Below are positions 30,328 through 38,772 of a DNA stretch of 64,000 nt, piece by piece. The DNA comes from Roseomonas sp. KE2513 (GTDB taxonomy: Bacteria > Pseudomonadota > Alphaproteobacteria > Acetobacterales > Acetobacteraceae). The DNA lies in contig NZ_RCVR01000020.1 of the NCBI RefSeq assembly GCF_016107305.1, positions 43,486-107,485 on the forward strand, in the 5' to 3' direction. The notes under the pieces were generated by a model, which made no database searches, was not told where the DNA came from, and was given only the letters and a program-made list of their open reading frames with translations. A program made the translations under genes and the position numbers. Every line of letters begins with the position of its first letter. The stretch's first letter is position 1.

Positions 30328-30345
30328 CCCTCCTCCCCAGGAGGG
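30328..30345 (-). terminator. Hairpin between ade and algI
   Basis: CCCTCCT (30328-30334) and AGGAGGG (30339-30345) form a perfect 7-bp stem with a 4-base loop. On the minus strand a short TTT follows, so it could end the adenine-deaminase transcript before algI. Confidence 0.45.
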
Positions 30346-30435
30346 CAGCCGCGGGTTTAATTCACGATTTCGTGGTTACGCAAGGAGAAGCAGTCAAGCA
30401 CGGGCGGAACACGTGGCCCACCCATGCGAATGCCG

Positions 30436-32211
30436 TCAGCCTGTGGCAGCGAGGACAGGCTCGGCCGGATCGCGCAGCGCGCCCGTTCCGCCATCTGAAA
30501 TTCCGAGATCGGTCGGATGCGGGCCCGGATTGCAGGCGAGCGAGATGCCGGTGATGCCTCGAAAGACGCGGAAGGGCGGTTTCCAGTCCATCACGCGGTC
30601 GGCCGCCGCGCGCAGCCGAGAGAAGGCGGCTGCGGTCTCGGCCGGCGGCGTTTCTGCCAGGAGCCCGGCGATCGGCAGGGGCATCGCGGCTTGCACCTCG
30701 CCTCCCTGTGCCACGGCTATGCCGCCGCCGCAGGCGATGAGGGCGTTGGCCGCGGCCGCCATGTCTCGCACGTCGCGGCCGATGACGAGCAGGTTGTGGT
30801 TGTCGTGGCTGATCGTGGTGGCGACGGCACCGCGGGGCTCTCCCCAGCCATCCGCCAGGCAGACCACGGGCGCCGGGTCTCGCCTTCCATGGCGGTGCAG
30901 CACCGCGATCAGCGCGTGGCCCGGCGGGACTGCGGCGACGCCGTTCGTGACCTCCACTTCGGCCTCCGCCCAGTGGACCACGCGGGCGCCGCCGACCACC
31001 GGTAGCCGGACGCGGCCGTTGGCCACGCCGTGGGGACGCAGCTCGAAGGCCTCGGGCGGCTGGGGCGGGATGTGGACGGTGTCGCGCGGCGAGTCCGCGG
31101 GCAGGTCGCGGGGCAGGGGTGCGAGCATGGCCCCGTCCCGCGCCACGAGCCGCCCGCCGACATAGACGCGCTCCACCACCATGCCCGTCAGGTCCGAGAG
31201 CACGACGACTTCGGCCAGCCGGCCGGGGGCGAGCAGGCCGATATCGTCCCGTTTCAGTCGGAGCGCGGCGTGCAGCGTCGCCATCTTTAGCGCGTGGATG
31301 GGCGGCAGCCCGTAGGTGACCAGCCGCGCGAGCGTGTCCCGCAGTCCGCCCTTCTCGACGAGCTCGTCGGGGAAGATGTCGTCCGTGCAGGTGACGAGGG
31401 TGGGCGGCAGGGAGGGCAGGGCGTTGATCGCGGCGACCACGCCCGGCAGCACCGCGTCGTGGCTGCCGCGCAGCTCCACCGTCAGCCCGGCGCGGAGCTT
31501 CTGGAGGAAGTCCTCCGGCCCCATGATCTCGTGGTCCGAGGTGACGCCGGAGGCGACGTAGGCCTGCAGCGCCGGGCCGATCAGGTCCCGCGCGTGGCCG
31601 TTCACGTTCTTGCCGGAGGCCATGCCGGACGCGACGATCCCCTCCATCCTCGCGCTGCCGGAGAGGACACCAGCCATGTCCATGACCTCGGCCACGCCGG
31701 ATACCTCGGGCCAGGAGAGCATCTCCGCCATCTCCTCCGGCCCGATCTCTGCGCCCGCGAGTTCCAGGCCAGGGGCGGAGGGCACGCAGGAGGGGGCGGC
31801 GACCAGCACACGCAGCGGCAGCCCGCGCGCCCTCTCCACCGCCCAGCGCACGCCGGGCACGCCCAGAACGTTGGCCAGCTCATGCGGGTCCCAGACCGTG
31901 GTGGTCGTGCCTTGAGGCACCACGACCGAGGCGTAGTCCGCCGGGGCCATGAAGGAGGATTCAAAGTGCAGGTGGCTGTCCACGAAGCCCGGCGAGAGGA
32001 AGCGGCCGGAGAGGTCGTGGACCTCGGCGGCGTCCGAGCGCGTGCCCGGCGGGTGGACGGAGGCGATCAGCCCGCCGGTGATGCCGATGTCGGCAGGGCG
32101 GAGCTCTCCCAGCGCTACGTCCACCAGGATTCCCCCGGTAAGAAGGAGGTCGAACGGCGCCTTACCCTGGGCGGCCAGCACGGCGGCGCGGCGGGTCTCG
32201 GCGGGGATCAC
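30436..32211 (-). CDS. ade: Adenine deaminase
   Basis: Ade is a metal-dependent amidohydrolase converting adenine to hypoxanthine and ammonia. The 591 residues match the bacterial Ade family (about 590). Metal-site and family motifs include FVDSHLHFESSFM, TTTVWDPHELANVLG, NGHARDL, VTSDHEIMGPEDF, CTDDIFPDEL and TLHAALRLKRDDIGLLAPG. The start was set at GTG 32211, which overlaps the preceding stop as GTGA; the longer frame would run well inside the upstream gene. Coupling to a solute-binding protein suggests that imported purine material is deaminated here. Confidence 0.93.
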   Translation of the reverse strand: MIPAETRRAAVLAAQGKAPFDLLLTGGILVDVALGELRPADIGITGGLIASVHPPGTRSDAAEVHDLSGRFLSPGFVDSHLHFESSFMAPADYASVVVPQGTTTTVWDPHELANVLGVPGVRWAVERARGLPLRVLVAAPSCVPSAPGLELAGAEIGPEEMAEMLSWPEVSGVAEVMDMAGVLSGSARMEGIVASGMASGKNVNGHARDLIGPALQAYVASGVTSDHEIMGPEDFLQKLRAGLTVELRGSHDAVLPGVVAAINALPSLPPTLVTCTDDIFPDELVEKGGLRDTLARLVTYGLPPIHALKMATLHAALRLKRDDIGLLAPGRLAEVVVLSDLTGMVVERVYVGGRLVARDGAMLAPLPRDLPADSPRDTVHIPPQPPEAFELRPHGVANGRVRLPVVGGARVVHWAEAEVEVTNGVAAVPPGHALIAVLHRHGRRDPAPVVCLADGWGEPRGAVATTISHDNHNLLVIGRDVRDMAAAANALIACGGGIAVAQGGEVQAAMPLPIAGLLAETPPAETAAAFSRLRAAADRVMDWKPPFRVFRGITGISLACNPGPHPTDLGISDGGTGALRDPAEPVLAATG

Positions 32212-33770
32212 GGCGCGTGCCCAGCGGACTGGGCGAGAGTCATCTCGTCGGTTCGCGCCTCGTAGGTCACGCCGCGGCGCATGGCCCATGTATTAACCTG
32301 AAAATACAGGGGGATGAGAGAGGTCTGCTCACGTATCGCCTGACGTGTCGCCTCTCGCGTCACCCGGGCGCGATCGTCGTTGTTCATGGTCTGACGGGCC
32401 TGCTGGATCAGCCCATCGATGCCTGGATTGCTGAAGCGGCCACGGTTCGCCGTTCCGAGGCCGAGCGAAGTGTTCCAGCTATGCACTTGTGTTTCCAGCA
32501 TTCCTAGAACCTCGGGGTTGGGTGAGAAGCCGGCGAGGTTCACGCTGTACTTGAGTTGGGCGGCCTCGCTCAGCCAGGTGCCGCGGGGCTTGGTCTCCAC
32601 GGTCGCGGCGATACCCAAGCGCGTCCACATCTGGGCGATGGCCTGCACGATCTGCTCGTCGTTCACGAAGCGGTCGTTGGGGCCATTAACCTGTACCGCA
32701 AAACCTTGCGGAAAACCGGCCTCTAACATCAGCTTGCGGGCCCCTTCCAGATCCAGTCTCTCAGCGGTGAGGTCGGGGGAGGTGCCGAAATAGCCAGGTG
32801 GGCCGAGGTCGCCGGCAGGCAAAGCCTGGCCGCGCAGGATGCGATCTGCCAGGGCTTGGCGGTTGATGGCGAGGGAGAGCGCCCGGCGGACGCGAGCGTC
32901 GCGCATTGGATTGTGGATGGGCGAGCCGTCCTTCGCTCGTACGAAGGGGCTCTCCGCCCGGTTGCTGTCCAGGGTGAGGAAGATAAGGCGGTTCGAAGGG
33001 CTCTCGCTCGTCGTGAAGCGCGTGTCGCTCCGGAAACGCTCGAACTGCTCGGGCGGCACGATCTCGACGAGGTCCACATCGCCGGCGCTGAGCGCCGCGA
33101 CACGCGAGGCCGCGGCGGGAATGGGGCGAAACTCCACCCGGGCATAGGCAGGGGCGGGTCCGTGGAAGGCGGGATTGCGTTCCGCCACGAAGGGGCTGCC
33201 GGGCTGCCAGGAGACGTGGCGGAAGGGCCCGGTGCCGATCATGGCGCGGCCGGCATTATAGTCGGCGGTCGTTGCGCCCTCGCCGTGCTTCTTCGACACG
33301 ATCATCACCAGGGCAAGATTGTTCGCCAGCAGCGGCGTGGGCACCCGCGTGCGGATGCGAACCACGCCGCCGCCCGCGTCCTCGACCGCTGTCACCACCC
33401 GTGTCGCGTAGCCGAAGGAGGAGGGGGAATTGGGCACGTTGCCCGCCCGCTGGATGGTGAAGGCAACGTCCTCCGCGGAGACCGGCGCGCCGTCGTGGAA
33501 GCGTGCCTGGGGGTCGATGGTGAATTCCCAGGTGAGGTCGTTCACCACCCGCCAGGCGCTGGCGATGGCGGGGCGCAGCTCCTGCCGTGCGTCCTGTTGC
33601 ACCAGCGGCTGGAAAACATGGCGGGCGAAGGCGATGTTGGTGATGAGGCTCGCGTAATGCGGGTCGAGGCTCGTCGGGCCGGACTCGACGCCGATACGCA
33701 GCAGGTCCTGGGCGCCCGCGGTCTCCGGCAGGGCCATGGCGGCGGCAAGAAGGGCGGCGCGCAGGCGCAT
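32208..33770 (-). CDS. ABC transporter substrate-binding protein, peptide/nickel (family 5) type
   Basis: This 520-residue periplasmic binding protein has a signal peptide (LLAAAMALPETAGAQD). Family 5 features include SLDPHYASL, WEFTIDPQARFHDGAPVSAEDVAFT, GTGPFRHVSW and RRALSLAINRQALADRI. The ATG at 33770 has GAGG upstream. No permease or ATPase gene lies next to it, so it must use a transporter encoded elsewhere. Its stop overlaps the GTG start of adenine deaminase, suggesting a ligand related to purine or nucleoside use; that ligand is inference. Confidence 0.88.
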   Translation of the reverse strand: MRLRAALLAAAMALPETAGAQDLLRIGVESGPTSLDPHYASLITNIAFARHVFQPLVQQDARQELRPAIASAWRVVNDLTWEFTIDPQARFHDGAPVSAEDVAFTIQRAGNVPNSPSSFGYATRVVTAVEDAGGGVVRIRTRVPTPLLANNLALVMIVSKKHGEGATTADYNAGRAMIGTGPFRHVSWQPGSPFVAERNPAFHGPAPAYARVEFRPIPAAASRVAALSAGDVDLVEIVPPEQFERFRSDTRFTTSESPSNRLIFLTLDSNRAESPFVRAKDGSPIHNPMRDARVRRALSLAINRQALADRILRGQALPAGDLGPPGYFGTSPDLTAERLDLEGARKLMLEAGFPQGFAVQVNGPNDRFVNDEQIVQAIAQMWTRLGIAATVETKPRGTWLSEAAQLKYSVNLAGFSPNPEVLGMLETQVHSWNTSLGLGTANRGRFSNPGIDGLIQQARQTMNNDDRARVTREATRQAIREQTSLIPLYFQVNTWAMRRGVTYEARTDEMTLAQSAGHAP

Positions 33771-33845
33771 CGGAACCTCGGGGTTATCTGGTGGTGAGGG
33801 GGGCAAGCTGGCATGGTCCGCGGCCACCCCGCAACGGAGCCGCCC

Positions 33846-35024
33846 ATGCCCAGCCCCCTGGAACTGGAGCCGTTCGCCGAAGCCATGACGGCCTGGCGCC
33901 GGGACCTGCACACCCATCCGGAGCTCGGCTTCGAGGAGCACCGCACTGCCGCTTTCGTCGCGCGGGAACTGCGCGCGGCGGGGATCGCCGTGGAGGAGGG
34001 GATCGCGGGCACCGGCGTCGTCGGGACTATCCGGGGAAGGGCCGGAAACCGCGCCATTGGTTTGCGTGCCGACATGGACGCGCTGGCCATGGCAGAGATG
34101 ACGGGCGCACCCTGGGCGAGCCTCACGCCTGGCCGGATGCATGCCTGTGGGCATGACGGGCATACGGCGATGCTGCTCGGCGCCGCGAAATGGCTCGCCG
34201 GGAACAGGGACCGCTTCGCCGGCACCGTCCACCTCATCTTCCAACCGGCAGAGGAGTCGCGCGGCGGCGCCCAGGCGATGCTCGCGGACGGGTTGTTCGA
34301 GCGCTTCCCCGTGGATGCGGTCTATGGGATGCACAACTTGCCGGGCCTACCGCTCGGTACGGTCGCTGTGCCGAAGGGCGCTGTTCTCGCCAGTTCCGAC
34401 ACCTGGGAGGTGACCTTCCGCGGGCGCGGCACGCACGGCGCGAAGCCGCATCTCGGCACCGATGCGACGCTTGCCGCCGCCGCTTTCATCTTGGCCCTTC
34501 AGACGGTGGTAGCGCGGGAGCTGGACCCTATGCAGGCGGGGGTGATCAGCGTCGGCCATCTCGCGGCCGGGCATCCGGAGGCGCCGAACGTCATTCCGGC
34601 GGAGGTGCTGGTGCGCGGCACCGCGCGGGCGCTCTCGGCGCCCGTGCGCGATCTGCTGGAGGCGCGGATCGCCGGAATCGCGCGCGGCACCGCCGCCGCT
34701 CACGGGGTGAAGGCCGAGCCGGTCTATACCCGCCGCCTGCCGCCGACGGTGAACCATCCCAGCCAGGCCGCGCTGATGCACCGAGCCGCGACGGCGACAG
34801 TCGGTGCCGAGCGCGCGCTGGACGACCACCCGCCGGTCACCGCGGGCGAGGACTTCGCCTGCATGCTTGAGGCCCGACCCGGCGCTTATGCTTGGCTCGG
34901 CACGGGCGATCCGGCCCACCCCGAGGGCTGGCACCACAACCCCCGCTTCGACTTCAATGACGCGGCGCTGACCGCTGGCGCCGCCCTGTTCTGCGGCATC
35001 GTCGAGGCGGAGTTGGGGGCTTGA
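33846..35024 (+). CDS. M20-family amidohydrolase (hippurate hydrolase-like)
   Basis: The 392-residue metallopeptidase/amidohydrolase has M20D motifs: WRRDLHTHPELGFEEHRTA, GLRADMDALAM, MHACGHDGHTAMLLGAA (Cys-Gly-His ligands), FQPAEESRGGA and the GRGTHGAKPH dimer-interface strand. Related enzymes remove acyl groups from N-acyl amino acids such as hippurate. The ATG at 33846 has GGAG 7 bases upstream; an ATG 33 bases earlier is in frame but less supported. Its stop overlaps the TTG start of the nucleoside hydrolase. Confidence 0.88.
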   Translation: MPSPLELEPFAEAMTAWRRDLHTHPELGFEEHRTAAFVARELRAAGIAVEEGIAGTGVVGTIRGRAGNRAIGLRADMDALAMAEMTGAPWASLTPGRMHACGHDGHTAMLLGAAKWLAGNRDRFAGTVHLIFQPAEESRGGAQAMLADGLFERFPVDAVYGMHNLPGLPLGTVAVPKGAVLASSDTWEVTFRGRGTHGAKPHLGTDATLAAAAFILALQTVVARELDPMQAGVISVGHLAAGHPEAPNVIPAEVLVRGTARALSAPVRDLLEARIAGIARGTAAAHGVKAEPVYTRRLPPTVNHPSQAALMHRAATATVGAERALDDHPPVTAGEDFACMLEARPGAYAWLGTGDPAHPEGWHHNPRFDFNDAALTAGAALFCGIVEAELGA

Positions 35025-35968
35025 GCGGCGCCCTGCCGGTCGGGCGCCGGGCCGTCATCATCGACTGCGACCCCGGCACGGACGATGCCCTCGCCCTATG
35101 GCTCGCGATTGCCTCGCCGGAGATCGACCTTCGGCTGGTGACGGTGGTGGGCGGCAATGCGGGGCTCGCGCGCACCGTGGCGAATGCCCGCGCCATCGTG
35201 GGGCTGGCCGGTAACCCGGTGCCGGTGGTGCCCGGTGCCGAGCGCCCGCTCCGTGGTCGCTTCGCCGGGGAACGGGCGGTGCACGGCGATGATGGGCTGG
35301 CGGGCGTGGTCCTGCCCGAGGGGCCGCCGGCCGTTCAGGCGCTCGCAGCGGATGCGATCCGCGCGGTTCTCCGCGACGCCTCGGCCGGAAGCGTCACGCT
35401 CGTCGGCATCGGCCCCGTGACCAACCTCGCCCTCGCGCTTGCCACCGAGCCAGCCCTGGCCGGGCGGGTGCGGGAGATCGTGCTGATGGGAGGCGCCTGG
35501 GGAGAGGGGAACTGGACGCCCGCCGCCGAGTTCAACGCGGCGAGCGACCCCGAGGCGCTGGACATCCTTCTCTCCCTCGGCCCGCCGGTGACGTTGGTGA
35601 CGCTGGAATTGACGATGCAGGCGCTGGTAACGCCCGCACGGGTCGAGGCGATCCGGCGCCTGGGCGGCGGGGCCTGCCTGCGGGCGGCTTGCGACATCAT
35701 GGCGGCCGTACCTCCCTCACGCCGGCTCGGGGGAGAAGGGCACGCACTGCATGATGCCTGTGCCATCGCCTGGCTCGTCGCGCCCGCGCTCTTCCATGCC
35801 GAGCGGGTGGGCGTGGAGGTCGATTGCGGCCCCGGTCCCGCGCGCGGCCGCACTCATGTAGACCGTTGGGGGCGCAGCAAGGCCGAAGCGCAGGTGACAC
35901 TGCCCGAAACCCTCGACACCGAGGGCTTCTTCGCGCTTCTTGGAACACGCCTCTCGCGCCTGCCCTGA
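35021..35968 (+). CDS. Inosine/uridine-preferring nucleoside hydrolase
   Basis: This 315-residue enzyme hydrolyses the N-glycosidic bond of ribonucleosides. The calcium/ribose site IIDCDPGTDDALAL lies near the N-terminus, with IVLMGGAW, AEFNAASDPEA and the active-site HDACAIAWL further on. A TTG start is proposed because it forms TTGA with the preceding stop and no ATG lies before the conserved DCDPG. It releases bases such as hypoxanthine or uracil, fitting the adenine deaminase across the divergent promoter region. Confidence 0.88.
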   Translation: MSGALPVGRRAVIIDCDPGTDDALALWLAIASPEIDLRLVTVVGGNAGLARTVANARAIVGLAGNPVPVVPGAERPLRGRFAGERAVHGDDGLAGVVLPEGPPAVQALAADAIRAVLRDASAGSVTLVGIGPVTNLALALATEPALAGRVREIVLMGGAWGEGNWTPAAEFNAASDPEALDILLSLGPPVTLVTLELTMQALVTPARVEAIRRLGGGACLRAACDIMAAVPPSRRLGGEGHALHDACAIAWLVAPALFHAERVGVEVDCGPGPARGRTHVDRWGRSKAEAQVTLPETLDTEGFFALLGTRLSRLP

Positions 35969-36030
35969 CACCTGGAAGCTTGGTGGACCCCGTGCTACCG
36001 CCCGACGCCACTGCAGGGGAGGAAGCGAGC

Positions 36031-36762
36031 TTGACCGAGATCATCGCGCATCGGGGCGGCGCCATTCTCTGGCCTGAGAACAGCCTGCAGGCTTTCCGGG
36101 GTGCCATCGCCGCCGGGGTGGATGCGGTGGAGTGCGACGTCCACCTGTCCGCCGACGGCGAGGCGATGGTGATGCACGACGCCAACCTCGACCGCACAAG
36201 CAATGGTCGCGGCCCGCTGGCCGAGCGCAGCGCCGATGAGTTGGCTGCGCTGCACCTCATCGGTGCGGGCGGGGAGGGAGTGCCGCGCCTCTCCCGGTTG
36301 TTGGACTTCGTAGCTGCCGGGGCTGCCGGGCTCCAGGTGGAGGTAAAGGCCGATCGGAATGGCCGTCTTGATTTGCCGCTGCTGCAGAAGGTTCTGGCCG
36401 CGCTTGACCGGACGGGCCTCCGCTCGCGCACCGAGATCATCGTCTTCGAGGCGGAGGTGGCCGCCGCCGCCGTCGCCGCCGGTGGGCTGCGCAACGTTGC
36501 CTGGCTCTTCAGCCCGCCGATGATCCGCTACATCGGGCTGGAGGGTATCCTCGCCACCGCGCGCCGCACCGGCGTTCGCATGGTCGAGACGCACGAGGCG
36601 GCCATGGATGCCGAACTGCTTGGTGCCCTGCGCGACGCCGGCCTGCGCGTCGGTGCCTGGGGAGCGAACCATGCGCCGTCCATCCGCCGTATGCTGGACC
36701 TCGGTCTGGACGCCATCGCGACGGATGATCCGGTACTCGCGCTCTCGCTTCGCGCGGCATAG
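36031..36762 (+). CDS. Glycerophosphodiester phosphodiesterase
   Basis: This 243-residue enzyme hydrolyses glycerophosphodiesters to glycerol-3-phosphate and an alcohol. The GDPD core is present: IAHRGGAILWPENSLQAF, VECDVHLSADGEAMVMHDANLDRTSNG, LQVEVKAD and a TDDPVLAL end. No signal peptide is visible, so it is cytosolic and UgpQ-like. TTG at 36031 was chosen because GGGGAGGAAG lies about 6 bases upstream; a GTG at 35983 is an alternative. It may use diesters taken up by the Ugp-type transporter encoded at 11-14 kb. Confidence 0.88.
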   Translation: MTEIIAHRGGAILWPENSLQAFRGAIAAGVDAVECDVHLSADGEAMVMHDANLDRTSNGRGPLAERSADELAALHLIGAGGEGVPRLSRLLDFVAAGAAGLQVEVKADRNGRLDLPLLQKVLAALDRTGLRSRTEIIVFEAEVAAAAVAAGGLRNVAWLFSPPMIRYIGLEGILATARRTGVRMVETHEAAMDAELLGALRDAGLRVGAWGANHAPSIRRMLDLGLDAIATDDPVLALSLRAA

Positions 36763-37061
36763 GGGCGGCGCCTGGGGCCGCGGAGTGGGCGCTGCCGTCT
36801 CCGGGCCTCCCGGGCGAACACGTAACCTTCTTCCGGCGGACACCCGGGGCCTGAGGCACTCGGATTCCCACTTGGCTCTCGCGGATGCTGGGATTGCAGG
36901 CCTGTTCCGTTTCCCGACGCCTTTCCTGCGCGTGCAGTCGCCTCCGGTCGTGGACCCGCGGCGCATCGGTCGTGAAGCTATCCTAAGCCCGAAGAAAAAG
37001 ATGCTGGAGGGGCGGAGAGGGAGATTCCTTCTTCCTCCCTCGAAGCACGCTCACCGACCGA
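36763..37061. other. Gap between convergent genes with a candidate hairpin
   Basis: These 299 bases show no convincing gene. GAGGGAG (37017-37023) and CTCCCTC (37035-37041) could pair around an 11-base loop and terminate the MFS transcript from the minus strand. Nothing else stands out. Confidence 0.35.
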
Positions 37062-38654
37062 TCAAACCGAGAGCTGAACGAAGCGCTCCGCCTCCGGCTT
37101 CGTGCCCTCGATCTGGAAGGCGACCGCCGCAGCGAGGATGGCGTGGTCGGCCTCGCTCAGCCGCGACTGTTCGCGCAGATGGTCCGACCAGGACCGGACT
37201 GCCCAGAGTTCCACGTAGCGCTCAGGATGGGCGACATCCTCGTAAAGGCGCCAGACGATGGCGCCGGCGCGGAGGCGCACGCCGCGGACCTCCGCCATGG
37301 ATCGGAGGAAGGCCTCCCGGGAGGCGGTGGGCACCGCGTAGCGAACGGATTCGAGCACCCGCCCCTCGTCTCCGCGGAGAGCGGGGAGGAGTTCGGCCGC
37401 AGGGGCTTCGGGCTGCGGCTCCGCCAGGTTGGTGGCGGAGGGGAGGGATGGCGGCGCTTCAAGAGGCAGATGGCGGACGGCGACGGCGAGGACGATGCCG
37501 GTCACCCCAAATGCGATGAGCGTCGCCGGAATGCCGATCACCTCCGCCCCGACTCCACCCAGCACCGTGCCCGCTGCCATGGCGCCGAAGGTGCAGACCT
37601 GGAACAGCCCGATGGCCCTTGCCCGCACCCAGGGTCGCGCACCGAGCTGCGACGAGGCTGAAAGCGTCGAGGTCATCCCGAGCCAGAAGGCGCCGTAGAG
37701 CAGCATCGCGATTGCCGCCAGCACCCAGTGTTGGGCGAGGGCGAGGAGAATGATCGAGGCGCCCACGCCGCTCGAGCAGGCGACCACGGTGGCCGAGCGG
37801 CTAAGCCGGTTGCGCAGCGCCGGCAGCCAGAAGCTGGCGGCGACCGCGCCCACTCCCATGGCACCGAGCATCAGCCCGAAGGCCGAGGGACCGAGGCCAA
37901 GCCGGAAGCGCACGATCAGCGGCAGAAGCGCCCAGACCGCCGAGCCCGCGAAGAAGGCGAGGGTGGAGCGGATGATGACACCGCGCATCACCGGGCTGGC
38001 CAGGACGTAGCGCACCCCGCTCCCGATGGCCGGGAGCAGGCGCTCCTTCGGGGTCGTGTCCTGCTCCGGCACGCGCTTCCAGAAGAAGAGGGCGGTGATA
38101 AGGACGAGGAAGCAGGCGGCGTTGAGGCCGAAGGCGACCTCCGCCCCTGCCCAGCCGAGCACCACGCCGCCGAGGGCGGGGCCGATCGCCCGGGCGAGGT
38201 TGAAGCCCATGGCGTTGAGCACGATGGCCTGCACGAGATCCGTGCGGGGGACGAGTTCCGGGGTGGTGGCCGCGAAGGCCGGGAAGTTCGCCGCCGCCCC
38301 CACGCCGATGCAGAAGGTAAGCGCCAGCAAGCCCCAGGGCCCGAGCAGCCCGGCGCCTGTGAGGACGCAGAGGAGGAGAGCGGTACCGAAGATCCAGAAC
38401 TGGGTCATCAGCAGGAAGCGGCGGCGGTCCATGATGTCCGCCAGCGCCCCCGCCGGCAGGGCGAGGAGGAAGACGGGCAGGAGCGCGGCCACCTGCACTA
38501 GGCTGACCATGACGGGGGAAGGCGAGAGGGAAGTCATCAGCCAGCCCGCGCCCGTGCTCTGCACCCAGCCGCCGATATTGCTGACGAGGGTGGCGAACCA
38601 GAGGGTCCGGAATACGGCGTGCCGGAAGGGGATGAAGGCGGCGGGGGCAGGCAT
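37062..38654 (-). CDS. MFS exporter with a C-terminal soluble domain
   Basis: The 530-residue protein belongs to the MFS_3/enterobactin-exporter-like family. About twelve hydrophobic segments occupy residues 15-405, with MFS motif A as GALADIMDRRRFLL. The last 110 residues form a soluble domain (ESVRYAVPTASREAFLRSMAEVRG... YVELWAVRSWSDHLREQSRLSEADHAI) resembling a ferredoxin-like antibiotic-monooxygenase fold, as in many MFS_3 proteins. The substrate is unknown. It is divergent from the ABC exporter across a 118-base gap. Confidence 0.85.
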   Translation of the reverse strand: MPAPAAFIPFRHAVFRTLWFATLVSNIGGWVQSTGAGWLMTSLSPSPVMVSLVQVAALLPVFLLALPAGALADIMDRRRFLLMTQFWIFGTALLLCVLTGAGLLGPWGLLALTFCIGVGAAANFPAFAATTPELVPRTDLVQAIVLNAMGFNLARAIGPALGGVVLGWAGAEVAFGLNAACFLVLITALFFWKRVPEQDTTPKERLLPAIGSGVRYVLASPVMRGVIIRSTLAFFAGSAVWALLPLIVRFRLGLGPSAFGLMLGAMGVGAVAASFWLPALRNRLSRSATVVACSSGVGASIILLALAQHWVLAAIAMLLYGAFWLGMTSTLSASSQLGARPWVRARAIGLFQVCTFGAMAAGTVLGGVGAEVIGIPATLIAFGVTGIVLAVAVRHLPLEAPPSLPSATNLAEPQPEAPAAELLPALRGDEGRVLESVRYAVPTASREAFLRSMAEVRGVRLRAGAIVWRLYEDVAHPERYVELWAVRSWSDHLREQSRLSEADHAILAAAVAFQIEGTKPEAERFVQLSV

Positions 38655-38772
38655 CTGGAACAGGGCGGACCGGAAGGTGTCCTCTCTCCCGTGCCCGGCA
38701 ATCGGGCGTGTCGCAAGGGGGGGCGGAAGGATCCTCCGTGCGGGGCGGCACGGGGGCTGCTAAGGGGCGCTC

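Noticed and set aside
30363..30374. Small palindrome CACGA-TT-TCGTG upstream of algI
   Set aside because: It is short and there is no recognisable promoter nearby, so it was not listed as an operator.
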